A stretch of 64,000 bases of DNA from UBA3478 sp049596955 (GCA_049596955.1 JBMYMD010000001.1:124001-188000); one strand, 5' to 3'; positions 1 to 9,765 are shown, counted from the first letter of the stretch. The notes: generated by a model from the sequence alone, not told the origin. Made by a program: numbers and translations.

Positions 1-574
1 AAGAAAATTGTCCATGCAAATTCCAAAGCACAATTCCTGCTGAAACAGCGACGTTGAGCGAGTGTTTTGTACCAAATTGAGGTATTTCGATAACGACATC
101 ACATGAGTCTACTACCTCCTGAGCAACACCCTGAATTTCATGTCCGAATACAACGGCTAAACCGCTGGAATAATCAATCTTAAAATCATTCAAGTCACAT
201 GCATTTTCAGCTTGTTCAACAGCTGCGATTTTATAATTCTTAGCACTTAATTCACTCAAAGCTTCACTAGTGCTATCAAAATAGCGCCAGGCTACACTTT
301 CAGTGGCTCCCAGTGCGGTTTTCCTAATATCTTTATGTGGAGGGCGGGCTGTTATTCCACACAAAAAAACTTCTTCAATTCTAAATGCGTCCGAGGTTCT
401 GAAAATAGAGCCAATATTATTTAAGCTCCTGATATTGTCTAAAACTACCACTAAAGGAATTTTTTTGGCCTCTTTAAATTCCTCTGGTGCCAATCTATTG
501 AGTTCAGCATTGGAAAGCTTTCTAAAGTTAGTTTTCAACGATTTGTTCAAAATATCAACATTTGTTTTGCTCAC
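1..574 (-). CDS. TrmH/SpoU-family RNA 2'-O-methyltransferase (3' end cut by window)
   Basis: The reverse-strand translation starts at a GTG (572-574) and stays open to the window edge, so the C-terminal end is missing. It contains the segment VVLDNIRSLNNIGSIFRTSD and, near the edge, IPQFGTKHSLNVAVSAGIVL. These are the SpoU motifs that form the knotted SAM-binding site (N of LNNIGSIFR; SLNVAVSAG). The enzyme would 2'-O-methylate a ribose in tRNA or rRNA; the target nucleotide cannot be told from sequence. It diverges from mutS with only 30 bases between the two start codons. The family call is firm, the substrate is unknown. Confidence 0.88.
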   Translation of the reverse strand, partial: MSKTNVDILNKSLKTNFRKLSNAELNRLAPEEFKEAKKIPLVVVLDNIRSLNNIGSIFRTSDAFRIEEVFLCGITARPPHKDIRKTALGATESVAWRYFDSTSEALSELSAKNYKIAAVEQAENACDLNDFKIDYSSGLAVVFGHEIQGVAQEVVDSCDVVIEIPQFGTKHSLNVAVSAGIVLWNLHGQFS

Positions 575-604
575 TTTGGTACAGCGAGTATTTTCGGTAA
601 AATT

Positions 605-3223
605 ATGGCAAAAAAGAACAATGGCACCACTCCCCTTATGAAGCAATACAATGCGATCAAGGGTAAGTACCCCGACGCAATGCTTCTTTTCAGGGTGGGA
701 GATTTTTATGAGACCTTTGGCGAAGATGCACAAAAGGCTGCTCGTATCTTGGATATTGTCTTGACCCAAAGAAACAACGGCGGCGACCAAACTCCTTTAG
801 CTGGTTTTCCACACCACGCTTTACAAACCTATCTGCCTAAACTCGTAAAAGCGGGTAATCGAGTTGCTATTTGCGATCAATTAGAAGATCCTAAGCAGAC
901 AAAGACCATTGTGAAAAGAGGAGTTACTGAACTTATTACTCCTGGGGTAACATTGAATGATGCCATTTTAGAACAAAAAACTAATAATTATCTATCGGCG
1001 GTATTTAAACTCCAACAGAAATGGGCTGTTGCTTTTGTCGATGTATCTACATCAAACTTTCTTATCGCCTCCGGAGATCAGCATTATATTGATAAGTTAT
1101 TACAAAACTTTAATCCCACTGAAATACTTTATGCCAAACCCCAAAAGAGTGCTCTGTTAGATTCTTGGATAAGTCTTTACCATTTACATGCCCTTGAAGA
1201 TTGGATTTTTGAAGTAGAACAGGCAGCGCAAAAACTCTGTTCTCATCTCCAGGTAAATAGCCTAAAAGGTTTTGGTATCCTTGAGAATGAATTAGGCATT
1301 AGTCCAGCTGCCGCAGTGCTCTATTATCTCTCTCAAACACAACCTAAATTGATGGGGCATATCAATCATATTCAGGTACTGAGAAGAGACGATCACATGT
1401 GGATGGACGCTTTTACAATTAGGAATCTAGAGTTGTTGTTTGGACTAAATCGAGAGGCAACTACTCTTTTTGACGTCTTAGATCATAGTTGTACACCAAT
1501 GGGAGGGAGACTTCTAAAGCATTGGATTGCCTTACCGCTAACTGATGAGGCTAAGATCAATCAACGCTTAAAAATTGTTCATCACTACTTCAATAATACC
1601 GAAGAATTAAGGCAGGTTCAAGATCATTTAAAATCAATTTTTGATCTGGAGCGTTATGCAGCAAAATTAGCCTCGACTAAAATCAATCCTCGTGAATTAA
1701 ATCACTTGAAAACGAGTCTAACAGAAGTGATATCCCTAGATGTTATCTTAAAAAAGAGTGACTTAAATGAACTTCAAACACTATTTGCTCACATTGCGAG
1801 TTGTTCAGAAATTAAAGCATTAATTTCTAAAGCGATTAACCCCGAAGCACCTGTTCTCCTTCAAAAAGGAAGTGTCATTGCATCCCAATACGATCAGGAA
1901 CTAGATGAATTAAGAACATTGGCAAACTCGGGTCAAGAACTCTTAAATGAAATGCTCAAACGAGAGAGTGAGATCACGGGTATTCCTTCGCTAAAAATCA
2001 GCTCCAATAATGTTTTTGGATATTACATTGAAGTGAGAAACACCCACAAGGATAAAGTTCCCGAAAACTGGACAAGAAAACAGACACTAGTCAATGCCGA
2101 GCGTTATATCACTGAAGAACTTAAGACCTATGAACAAAAAATACTGGGCGCTGAGGAAAAAATAGCTGCTAAAGAACTAGAACTTTTTAACGGTCTAATT
2201 GAAGAATTGCAAAATTTTAAAGCGGAATTATTACAAACTGCCAGAACCGTTGCAAGACTGGACTGCTTAGTTGGATTTGCAGATTGCGCCAAAAAATCGA
2301 ATTATTGCAAACCTGAGATACATCAAAACCGATCAATACTGATTAAAGCGGGACGACATCCTGTAATCGAAAAACAATTAGAATCGGATACACCCTACAT
2401 TGCCAATGACATTCAACTCGATCCAGATTCCCAACAAATCGTGATGATTACTGGACCTAATATGAGCGGAAAGTCAGCCATTTTAAGACAAACAGCTCTG
2501 ATTGTTTTAATGGCACAAATAGGCTCTTATGTTCCAGCGAATTCCGCTTCAATCGGAATAATCGATAAACTATTTACTAGGGTCGGCGCCAGTGACAATA
2601 TCAGTATGGGTGAGTCTACTTTTATGGTTGAAATGAATGAGACCGCCGCAATCGTAAATAATTTAAGTGACCGAAGTTTGGTGTTATTAGATGAAATCGG
2701 AAGGGGAACAAGCACTTATGACGGAATTTCAATTGCATGGGCTATTGCTGCGTATATGCACAATCATCAAAGTAAAGCTAAAACGCTGTTTGCCACACAC
2801 TATCATGAGTTAAATGCAATGAGTGAACAGTACAGTCGAATTAAAAACTACAACGTATCAGTTAAAGAAACTGCTGACGGTGTTCTTTTTTTAAGAAAAC
2901 TTATTGCAGGCCCTTCGCATCACTCTTTTGGAATTCACGTCGCCCAAATGGCAGGTATGCCCAAACAATTACTAGAGCACGCTCAAGAAATTTTGATAAA
3001 ATTGGAAGAAAGTCGTTCAAAACAAAAAAGAACGGCTCAAATAGAAGAGGTTACTGCCCAGCAAAAAGCATTAGAACAAACACAACTCAGCTTTATTCAA
3101 CTAGAAGATCCTGTGCTGTTGCAAATCAAAGAGGATTTAATTGGCTTAGATATCAATAACCTCACCCCTATTGAAGCGTTGAACGAACTCAACAAAATCA
3201 AAAAACTCCTCAATAAAATCTAA
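605..3223 (+). CDS. mutS: DNA mismatch repair protein MutS
   Basis: At 872 residues this is a full-length MutS. The mismatch-recognition Phe-x-Glu is present as F34-Y35-E36 in RVGDFYETFGED. The C-terminal ABC-type ATPase has the Walker A segment TGPNMSGKS (about residues 616-624), then LLDEIGRGTSTYDG (Walker B and signature) and FATHYHEL. A short C-terminal tail follows, as expected for dimerisation and MutL coupling. It binds mispaired or looped DNA and starts repair with MutL. The ATG at 605 is the only start that gives the usual MutS N-terminus. No mutL is in the window. Confidence 0.97.
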   Translation: MAKKNNGTTPLMKQYNAIKGKYPDAMLLFRVGDFYETFGEDAQKAARILDIVLTQRNNGGDQTPLAGFPHHALQTYLPKLVKAGNRVAICDQLEDPKQTKTIVKRGVTELITPGVTLNDAILEQKTNNYLSAVFKLQQKWAVAFVDVSTSNFLIASGDQHYIDKLLQNFNPTEILYAKPQKSALLDSWISLYHLHALEDWIFEVEQAAQKLCSHLQVNSLKGFGILENELGISPAAAVLYYLSQTQPKLMGHINHIQVLRRDDHMWMDAFTIRNLELLFGLNREATTLFDVLDHSCTPMGGRLLKHWIALPLTDEAKINQRLKIVHHYFNNTEELRQVQDHLKSIFDLERYAAKLASTKINPRELNHLKTSLTEVISLDVILKKSDLNELQTLFAHIASCSEIKALISKAINPEAPVLLQKGSVIASQYDQELDELRTLANSGQELLNEMLKRESEITGIPSLKISSNNVFGYYIEVRNTHKDKVPENWTRKQTLVNAERYITEELKTYEQKILGAEEKIAAKELELFNGLIEELQNFKAELLQTARTVARLDCLVGFADCAKKSNYCKPEIHQNRSILIKAGRHPVIEKQLESDTPYIANDIQLDPDSQQIVMITGPNMSGKSAILRQTALIVLMAQIGSYVPANSASIGIIDKLFTRVGASDNISMGESTFMVEMNETAAIVNNLSDRSLVLLDEIGRGTSTYDGISIAWAIAAYMHNHQSKAKTLFATHYHELNAMSEQYSRIKNYNVSVKETADGVLFLRKLIAGPSHHSFGIHVAQMAGMPKQLLEHAQEILIKLEESRSKQKRTAQIEEVTAQQKALEQTQLSFIQLEDPVLLQIKEDLIGLDINNLTPIEALNELNKIKKLLNKI

Positions 3224-3253
3224 AACATACCTTTAAATTTTAAAGAATTGTTT

Positions 3254-3261
3254 TAAATTTG
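3254..3261 (+). promoter_or_regulatory. Bacteroidota-type -7 box upstream of tRNA-Gly
   Basis: TAAATTTG fits the TAnnTTTG -7 consensus of Bacteroidota sigma-70-type promoters and lies 25 bases before the mature tRNA-Gly. No clear TTTG -33 element is seen at the right spacing, so this is a partial match. Confidence 0.45.
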
Positions 3262-3286
3262 CCGACCCTACCAAGAAGGATGAAAG

Positions 3287-3359
3287 GCGAAAATAGCTCA
3301 GTTGGTAGAGCATCACCTTGCCAAGGTGGAGGTCGCGGGTTCGAATCCCGTTTTTCGCT
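3287..3359 (+). tRNA. tRNA-Gly (anticodon GCC)
   Basis: The 73-nt cloverleaf was folded by eye. Acceptor GCGAAAA pairs with TTTTCGC, the D arm is GCTC/GAGC, the anticodon loop TTGCCAA gives anticodon GCC, and the T arm contains GGTTCGAATCC. CCA is not encoded. Confidence 0.95.
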
Positions 3360-3416
3360 CAAAAACAATGTAAATTGTTTTAGTTACTTTCGTAGCGCTT
3401 TTGAAGCGACGCAAGG

Positions 3417-3501
3417 GCTCGAGTGGTGGAATTGGTAGACACGTTGGACTTAAAATCCAATGGCCATTGTGGCCGTGCGGGTTCAAGTCCCGCCTCGAGT
3501 A
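3417..3501 (+). tRNA. tRNA-Leu (anticodon TAA)
   Basis: This is an 85-nt class II tRNA with a long variable arm (GGCC-ATTGT-GGCC-like). Acceptor GCTCGAG pairs with CTCGAGT, including one G-T pair. Anticodon stem TTGGA/TCCAA encloses loop CTTAAAA, giving TAA. The T arm contains GGTTCAAGTCC. It is followed directly by a terminator hairpin and is probably co-transcribed with the tRNA-Gly. Confidence 0.95.
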
Positions 3502-3505
3502 CAGT

Positions 3506-3548
3506 AAGGGAGATATCTGAATAGGTGTCTCCCTTTTCTTTTTTTGCT
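3506..3548 (+). terminator. Rho-independent terminator after the tRNA pair
   Basis: AAGGGAGA (3506-3513) pairs with TCTCCCTT (3528-3535). A T-rich tract (ttctttttttg) follows. It sits right after tRNA-Leu. Confidence 0.8.
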
Positions 3549-3619
3549 GTCTATTTACTAAAAGCTAATTGAATACTGAAAAAAGCAGTTCGACATTTTT
3601 CTTTGACTAACTTTGAAAT

Positions 3620-4078
3620 ATGAAGTTTAGAAAAGCTACCATGAAAGATGTTCCTTTTATTGTCAAAATGATTGCTGATGACAAGTTAGGAGCCAAGAGA
3701 GAAGACTATAGAGAACCACTTCCTGAGAACTACTTAAAAGCATTTGAAAATATCAATTCTGATCCTAACCAAGAATTGATAGTCGTCGAAGCAAATGATG
3801 GGAAAGTTGTAGGAACCCTACAACTTAGTTTCATTCAGTACCTCACCTATCAAGGTGGAATAAGAGCACAAATTGAAGCTGTTAGGATTCAAAAAGATTT
3901 CCGCGGCAAGGGATTAGGTTCAGAGATGTTCAAATGGGCCATCAATAGAGCGCAAGAGCGAAAAGCTCATGTCTTGCAGTTGACCACGGATAAACAAAGA
4001 CCAGAAGCCATTAAGTTTTACCTTGATTTAGGATTTGTCGATTCACATGAAGGAATGAAGATGCACTTTAAGCTATAG
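3620..4078 (+). CDS. GNAT-family N-acetyltransferase
   Basis: This 152-residue single GNAT domain probably transfers an acetyl group from acetyl-CoA to an amine. Motif A is seen as AVRIQKDFRGKGLGSEMFKWA, where R95-G-K-G-L-G100 is the pyrophosphate-binding loop. The C-terminal part, PEAIKFYLDLGFVDSHEGMKM, is the usual motif B. The N-terminus (MKFRKATMKDVPFIVKMIADD) is typical. The substrate is unknown. It is a lone gene between the tRNA terminator and the convergent SulP gene. Confidence 0.9.
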   Translation: MKFRKATMKDVPFIVKMIADDKLGAKREDYREPLPENYLKAFENINSDPNQELIVVEANDGKVVGTLQLSFIQYLTYQGGIRAQIEAVRIQKDFRGKGLGSEMFKWAINRAQERKAHVLQLTTDKQRPEAIKFYLDLGFVDSHEGMKMHFKL

Positions 4079-4168
4079 AACCGATTTGTGTCTTAGCGGG
4101 CATAGCAGGCCTCAAAATAACAATCTGAGACTTATTTCATGCTTACTACTAGGGCTCTAATGCTCTAA

Positions 4169-5782
4169 TTACTTAGTCTTTAATGCAGCTTGCGCTTTTC
4201 TAAAGTCATCAATGGCTACAAAATAATCTGGATCTTCTAAGATATTGACCTCACATATTTTTTCAGCCTTTTTGATGAGTTTGACGCAGTCTGAAGAGAG
4301 ATGTCGCAAGTGCACTCTTTTGTTCATTTTAAGATAGCGTTCTGAAAGCTTGTTGATACATTCAATAGCCGATTGATCCATTATTCTAGACTCCTTGAAA
4401 TTGATAATTACTTCATCAGGATCATTGGTAATGTCAAATTTGCTATTGAAGAGTTCTATGGACCCAAAAAATAGAGGTCCATAAATTTCATAATGTTTTA
4501 CCCCGTGAACATCTACTTTCTTTCTCGCACGAATACGTTTAGCATTTTCCCATGCAAAAACCAATGAAGAGACAATTACACCTGTAAAAACGGCAATGGC
4601 CAAATCAAAAATTACGGTTAAACCTGTTACGATAAGAATGACTATAATATCGGAGAGCGGAACTTTATTTAGAATTTTGAATGTACTCCATTCGAATGTG
4701 CCGATAACGACCATGAACATCACACCAACTAATGCGGCAATGGGCACTTGCTCGATCAAAGCAGAACCAAACAAAATAAACATGAGTAGTGACACTGATG
4801 CAGTGATTCCTGAAAGTCTTCCTCGACCCCCAGATTTAATATTGATAATGCTCTGTCCAATCATGGCACATCCTCCCATGCCACCGAAAAAACCATTGAC
4901 AATATTACCTAAACCTTGGGCGGCACACTCTCTGTTTCCACTGCCATGGGAATCTGTAAGTTCATCAATGAGGTTTAATGTCATTAACGATTCTATCAAT
5001 CCAATGGCCGCGAGTATTAGGGCATAAGGAAATACAAAGACTAAACTCTCAATATTGAAAGGAATCAACGGGATTGAAAATGAAGGAAAGCCTGCTTTAA
5101 TGCCCGTTCCACCATTGGCTTGAATAAAACTTCTCACGGTCTCTGTTTCGAGATTGCCGAAAATTACAATACAAGAAACAATAATTATTGCCGTAAGTGC
5201 TGCAGGAATTTTCACGGTTATTTTCGGTAACACAAACATGATAGCCATAGTAGCCAACACCAATCCGATCATTATCCAAAGTGATGACCCTGAAAGCCAC
5301 TCTCCCTGGCTTTTGAACATACCTAATTGAGAGATAAAAATCACAATAGCCAGTCCGTTCACAAATCCCATCATAACAGAATGCGGAATCATTCTAACGA
5401 ATTTTCCAAGTCTTAATACCCCGGCACTAATTTGAATTATCCCGGCTAAAATGAGCGTAATAAATAAATATTGAAGACCCGCGAAATCACTGCCGCCAAT
5501 TTCTGATCCTTCTGAAACTAGATTGACCATAACCACAGCCATAGCCCCTGTTGCTCCAGATATCATTCCAGGTCTACCTCCGAAAATAGAAGTTATAAAC
5601 CCCATTAAAAAGGCACCGTACAAACCAATAATTGGAGAAACTCCTGCCACAAATGCAAAAGCTACTGCTTCAGGAACTAAAGCTAATGCCACTGTTATCC
5701 CAGAAAGTAAATCATCCTTTATACTTCCATCAAACTTCTTGTTTAAATCAAATATCTTCACCTCAAAAAAATTAAGCGGCAA
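4169..5782 (-). CDS. SulP/SLC26-family anion permease with STAS domain
   Basis: The 537-residue inner-membrane protein has about 10-12 hydrophobic segments, beginning with the conserved SulP stretch SGITVALALVPEAVAFAFVAG and GLYGAFLMGF. The region GQSIINIKSGGRGRLSGI is also conserved in the family. The last about 110 residues are a cytoplasmic STAS domain containing KESRIMDQSAIECINKL. SulP proteins carry sulfate, bicarbonate or dicarboxylates, and sequence alone does not tell which. No sulfate-assimilation or carbonic-anhydrase gene is adjacent. Confidence 0.9.
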   Translation of the reverse strand: MPLNFFEVKIFDLNKKFDGSIKDDLLSGITVALALVPEAVAFAFVAGVSPIIGLYGAFLMGFITSIFGGRPGMISGATGAMAVVMVNLVSEGSEIGGSDFAGLQYLFITLILAGIIQISAGVLRLGKFVRMIPHSVMMGFVNGLAIVIFISQLGMFKSQGEWLSGSSLWIMIGLVLATMAIMFVLPKITVKIPAALTAIIIVSCIVIFGNLETETVRSFIQANGGTGIKAGFPSFSIPLIPFNIESLVFVFPYALILAAIGLIESLMTLNLIDELTDSHGSGNRECAAQGLGNIVNGFFGGMGGCAMIGQSIINIKSGGRGRLSGITASVSLLMFILFGSALIEQVPIAALVGVMFMVVIGTFEWSTFKILNKVPLSDIIVILIVTGLTVIFDLAIAVFTGVIVSSLVFAWENAKRIRARKKVDVHGVKHYEIYGPLFFGSIELFNSKFDITNDPDEVIINFKESRIMDQSAIECINKLSERYLKMNKRVHLRHLSSDCVKLIKKAEKICEVNILEDPDYFVAIDDFRKAQAALKTK

Positions 5783-5916
5783 AAGTAAGTTAAACCTAAA
5801 AGCTAATTAGTCAAATCAATGTTTAGTTTTCATTAAATCATCAAAGTCTACCGTTTCAAAATCTCGACCACGCGTTTCGATTTTGAAAGGGCACCATTTT
5901 ATTGTACTTTTTAGGT

Positions 5917-6642
5917 GTGAAGAAACACCTAACTAGATATTTACTAGAGTTCGCGGTTATTGTTGCGGGTATAACGATTTCTTTTTGGATTAATGAATGG
6001 GATTCTCGTAAGGATGATTCTGTTCGTCAATTACATTACATCACAGGGCTAATTAGCGATTTAGAAAAACAGCTTCTGTTATTTGATGATCACATAGAAT
6101 TTTCTAACAGTAGTATTTCTAATTGCGATTCTATTTTGAATGAATTTAAGGCGAAAGGAAACTTGAGCAGCATTGATGATATCAACGACAAATTGAGCAG
6201 ATTAATGTACTCTCATAAGTATCCTGAAGTCAATACCATATTTAACGAACTTGAAAGTACCGGTCAATTTGACCTTATAAACAATGATTCCTTAACCTCT
6301 AAAATCATTAAGTACTATCAAAATTCAAATAATTACAGCAATAGAGTAAATGCTAACATGGATGTGGTGTACTATCAAGAAATTTTTCCCATTATAAAAT
6401 CATCTATTGTTATTGAACCCCAAAACTTTGGCTATAAGGAAAAAGACATAGAACTATTTGACAGTCTCAGCGGTAAATTCTACAAAGGCTTATCTGAACC
6501 TGCCAAAGAATTTGACCTTGTAAATGCAATCAGTTTAAGTATTGTGGTTTCAAATACCAATAGAAGTTATGTAGCTACAATTAAAAAAGAAGCCGAAGAA
6601 TTACTCGTTGCCTTAGAAAAAGAACTAGTACAAATTCAGTAG
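5917..6642 (+). CDS. DUF6090-like membrane-anchored protein of unknown function
   Basis: The likely start is GTG at 5917 (MKKHLTRYLLEFAVIVAG); an in-frame TTG at 5902 would add five residues. One N-terminal transmembrane helix (LLEFAVIVAGITISFWI) is followed by the conserved NEWDSRKDDS segment and a long helical, extracytoplasmic domain. I recognise the family pattern (short N-terminal anchor, INEW, about 240 residues), which is common in flavobacteria and has no assigned function. It ends 6 bases before the MFS gene and probably shares its transcript. Confidence 0.65.
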   Translation: MKKHLTRYLLEFAVIVAGITISFWINEWDSRKDDSVRQLHYITGLISDLEKQLLLFDDHIEFSNSSISNCDSILNEFKAKGNLSSIDDINDKLSRLMYSHKYPEVNTIFNELESTGQFDLINNDSLTSKIIKYYQNSNNYSNRVNANMDVVYYQEIFPIIKSSIVIEPQNFGYKEKDIELFDSLSGKFYKGLSEPAKEFDLVNAISLSIVVSNTNRSYVATIKKEAEELLVALEKELVQIQ

Positions 6643-6648
6643 GCCATC

Positions 6649-7914
6649 GTGACTTCTAAACTCAAATCGATTTTAACCATTATTCTTCTGATGACCGCGG
6701 GAGAAGGTGTTTTTACCTTGCCCTTTTTATTAGCGCGCATTTTTAGACCTACATTTTTAGAGGTATTTGAATTAGATAATTTGCAACTAGGCACCCTATA
6801 CTCTACTTATGGCATTATTGCACTGGTCTCATACCTTCTAGGAGGAACATTGGCAGACAAGTACGAACCTCGTAAATTGATGGGCACAGCACTTTGCTTA
6901 ACAGCTTTAGGAGGATTGGTTTTGGCTCAATTTCCAAATTTTAATCAGTTGCAATGGCTTTATGGATACTGGGGATTTTCTACGACATTTTTGTTTTGGT
7001 CTGCTATGATTAAGGCCACAAGAAACTGGGGAGGTAAATCGAGTCAAGGAAAAGCCTTTGGATTTTTGGAAGGTGGTCGAGGTACTGTGGCTGCCTCGAT
7101 TGGAGCCTTAGGTATTTTTATATTTGCTCTTCTCATACCCGAAGATGTTATCAGCACTTCGTTTACCCAGAAAAGAGAGGCTTTCAGAACGGTAATTTTA
7201 TACACCTCAGCAATGATCATGCTAGTTGGGGTTATGGTTTTTTTCTTTTTAGAAAACACCAAGCATGTAGATAAAGAAGCGAACTTCATCTTAAATAATT
7301 CCTTTCAAACCATCTTAAAAGTTTCACGAATCCCAGCTGTTGGACTATTGATTGTGATTGTTCTTTGTGCTTATTGCGGCTATAAGGTAACAGATATTCT
7401 TTCTCTATATGCAGCAGAAATAATGTTGTTTAACGAAGTAGATGCAGCAAAAGTTGGCTCCTATCAAATGTACTTGCGCCCTCTGATTTGTGTTGTAATA
7501 GGATTTGCCGCCGATAAATCGTCCAGTTCTAAATGGCTCGTTAGAGGGTTCGGACTGCTCTTATGTGGAGCATTATTATTTGCTTCAGGTCAGGTCATCG
7601 CTCCTTTGAGTGGCTTTTTTATTTTTTCTTTAATTATGACTGCCATTGCGACTTATGGATTGAGAACACTGTACTTCGCCTCTATTCAAGAAGGACATAT
7701 CCCATATGCTTTTACGGGAACAGCAGTGGGCATCATTTCTGTAGTCGGTTATACGCCAGATATTTTCATGGGACCTGTAATGGGTTTTTTGCTAGATAAC
7801 TATCCTGGGCTACTGGGTCATCAACTGGTATTTTTGCTTTTGGCTATTTTTGCATTTATAGGAATGCTGGCTTCTTTGCGTTTTAAAGCATTAATCAACA
7901 AATCTCATCTTTAA
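6649..7914 (+). CDS. Major facilitator superfamily transporter
   Basis: This 421-residue, 12-helix inner-membrane transporter starts at GTG. The cytoplasmic loop between helices 2 and 3, GGTLADKYEPRKLMG, is the MFS motif A (G-x-x-x-D-x-x-x-x-R). Helix 4-5 contains FWSAMIKATRNWGGKSSQGKAFG, resembling the organophosphate/nitrate-sugar branches of the family, but I cannot name a substrate. It is followed after 9 bases by the AhpD-like gene. Confidence 0.88.
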   Translation: MTSKLKSILTIILLMTAGEGVFTLPFLLARIFRPTFLEVFELDNLQLGTLYSTYGIIALVSYLLGGTLADKYEPRKLMGTALCLTALGGLVLAQFPNFNQLQWLYGYWGFSTTFLFWSAMIKATRNWGGKSSQGKAFGFLEGGRGTVAASIGALGIFIFALLIPEDVISTSFTQKREAFRTVILYTSAMIMLVGVMVFFFLENTKHVDKEANFILNNSFQTILKVSRIPAVGLLIVIVLCAYCGYKVTDILSLYAAEIMLFNEVDAAKVGSYQMYLRPLICVVIGFAADKSSSSKWLVRGFGLLLCGALLFASGQVIAPLSGFFIFSLIMTAIATYGLRTLYFASIQEGHIPYAFTGTAVGIISVVGYTPDIFMGPVMGFLLDNYPGLLGHQLVFLLLAIFAFIGMLASLRFKALINKSHL

Positions 7915-7923
7915 ATTACTTCT

Positions 7924-8523
7924 ATGAAAAAACCTTTAGTTTCTCCCTTAGACCGAAATGCCACGAAGCAAGCTCAATCCATGGCTGAATTTTATGAGGA
8001 AACCTTGGGATTCACACCTAACAGCCTGTTTACCATGATGCATAGACCTCGAATAGCCAATGCATTTGTTGAAATGAATCAAGCCGTCATGGAAAACAAA
8101 GGGCGCATTACAAGTGCTATGAAACGAGAGATTGCATACCTCTCAAGCATGACTACGGGTTGTCGTTATTGTGAAGCTCATGCCATACGTGCTGCGGAGC
8201 GATACGGCTCGTCTCAAGAGCGAATGCTTAATCTATGGGATTACAAAAAACACAAGGCATTTTCAGAAGCAGATCGAGCTATGTTTGATCTAGCTATAGC
8301 GGCATCACAAGTACCCAATGGGGTAAACGATGAGATAGCTGAGGCTGCACGTCAACATTTTGATCAAGGAGAGATTGTCGAAATTTTAGGTGTGGTTGCA
8401 CTTTTTGGATATTTAAACCGATGGAATGACAGTATGGGAACGGCCTTAGAAAAGGATGCCGCAGATTCAGCAGATGACATCCTTGGCTCCAATGGATGGG
8501 TGATCGGAAAACACAGCTACTAA
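7924..8523 (+). CDS. Carboxymuconolactone decarboxylase / AhpD-like protein
   Basis: The 199-residue helical protein carries the AhpD-type redox motif C80-R-Y-C83-E-A-H86, preceded by the typical KREIAYLSSMTTGCRYC. Proteins of this family act as alkylhydroperoxidase partners or as lactone decarboxylases. The CxxC-xx-H supports a peroxidase or redox role. Its stop codon touches the start of the next gene (P1 peptidase), so the MFS, AhpD-like and P1 genes look like one operon. Confidence 0.85.
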   Translation: MKKPLVSPLDRNATKQAQSMAEFYEETLGFTPNSLFTMMHRPRIANAFVEMNQAVMENKGRITSAMKREIAYLSSMTTGCRYCEAHAIRAAERYGSSQERMLNLWDYKKHKAFSEADRAMFDLAIAASQVPNGVNDEIAEAARQHFDQGEIVEILGVVALFGYLNRWNDSMGTALEKDAADSADDILGSNGWVIGKHSY

Positions 8524-9645
8524 ATGAATTTAAACAAAACACTATTCGTTTTTCTTTTTTTGTTGTCAAGCATACACAGCTTTTCACAAGAGAAAAGGGC
8601 TAGAGATTACGGAATTGAAATTGGAATTTTTGAGCCAGGAGCACTAAATTCAATTACAGATGTCAAAGGTGTTGCGGTAGGTCACACAACACTGATTGAA
8701 GGAGATTCGATTCGAACGGGAGTTACTGCCATAGTTCCACACCAAAAAAATATTTTCCAAAATAAGGTTCCCGCAGCAATTTATATAGCTAATGGATTTG
8801 GAAAGCTCATGGGCTATTCTCAAGTTAAAGAACTTGGTAATATAGAAACGCCCATTGTATTGACCAATACATTAAGCGTTGCAGAGGCTGCCTCAGCGTT
8901 AATTTCATATACCTTAGAACAAGAAGATAACAAAGATGTAAGGTCAGTGAATCCAGTGGTAGGTGAAACAAACGATGGTTATCTGAATGACATCAGAGGC
9001 ATGCACATTCAAAAATCACACGTGTTATCAGCCATTAAAAATGCTAACAGTGAAGAGGTCACAGAGGGAAATATAGGCGCAGGTACGGGAACCATTAGCT
9101 TTGGCTTTAAAGGAGGTATAGGAACTTCGTCTAGAGTGTTACCGACCTCATTGGGCGGATATACCGTAGGCGTATTAGTGCAAAGTAATTTTGGTGGCGT
9201 ATTAGAAATAAATGGGGCGCCTATTGGCAAAGCCTTACAACAGTTTTCATTTCAAGATCACGTATTTAATAATGCCGATGGCTCTTGTATGATTGTAGTT
9301 ATTACAAATGCGCCCTTAGATTCAAGAAATTTAGAACGTGTGGCAAAAAGAGCCATTATGGGCTTAGCTAAGACAGGAGGTATTGCTTCAAATGGAAGTG
9401 GAGATTATGTAATTGCCTTATCTGTTTCCGAAGAAAACTTTATTCCATACAGTCCAAAATCAAATACTTATAGACCTCTCCTATTAAACAATCAAGCCAT
9501 GAGTCCAATATTTCTGGCAACCATAGAAGCGACAGAAGAGGCGATTATCAATTCACTTTTTGCTGCCGAAACACTTCAAGGTCAAAAGGGTCGAGTTATT
9601 TCTAAACTGCCTTTGGACAAAGTATTGGAATTGATGAAAGAATAA
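8524..9645 (+). CDS. P1 (DmpA/BapA, S58) family autoprocessing aminopeptidase, exported
   Basis: The 373-residue protein has a Sec signal peptide (FVFLFLLSSIHSFSQ). The body carries family marks SITDVKGVAVGHTT, GEINDG-like GETNDGYLND, and GAGTGTISFGFKGGIGTSSR. The self-cleavage site is seen as Gly253-Ser254 in DGSCMIVVITNAPLDSRNLE. Ser254 would become the N-terminal nucleophile of the beta chain, as in DmpA and BapA. It would release N-terminal residues, possibly beta- or D-amino acids, from peptides in the periplasm. Confidence 0.9.
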   Translation: MNLNKTLFVFLFLLSSIHSFSQEKRARDYGIEIGIFEPGALNSITDVKGVAVGHTTLIEGDSIRTGVTAIVPHQKNIFQNKVPAAIYIANGFGKLMGYSQVKELGNIETPIVLTNTLSVAEAASALISYTLEQEDNKDVRSVNPVVGETNDGYLNDIRGMHIQKSHVLSAIKNANSEEVTEGNIGAGTGTISFGFKGGIGTSSRVLPTSLGGYTVGVLVQSNFGGVLEINGAPIGKALQQFSFQDHVFNNADGSCMIVVITNAPLDSRNLERVAKRAIMGLAKTGGIASNGSGDYVIALSVSEENFIPYSPKSNTYRPLLLNNQAMSPIFLATIEATEEAIINSLFAAETLQGQKGRVISKLPLDKVLELMKE

Positions 9646-9757
9646 AAGCGGAATCTGTAGATGATGCAAGATGAAACGATCTCCTTAGAAGATTAATTTA
9701 TTTACGGCTCTTTATTGAATGAGTTTCATTTGTAAGTGAATAAATCAAAATCTACAC

Positions 9758-9765
9758 TAAATTTG
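9758..9765 (+). promoter_or_regulatory. Candidate -7 box upstream of the MOSC gene
   Basis: TAAATTTG matches TAnnTTTG and ends 23 bases before the TTG start of the MOSC gene. A TTTG lies at 9729-9732, but the 25-base spacing is longer than the usual 19-21, so support is partial. Confidence 0.4.

Noticed and set aside
4596..5027. Plus-strand open frame of 143 codons opposite the SulP gene
   Set aside because: It lies wholly inside a clear transporter gene on the other strand and its product is low-complexity Ile/Met/Pro-rich, as expected for the complement of membrane-helix codons.
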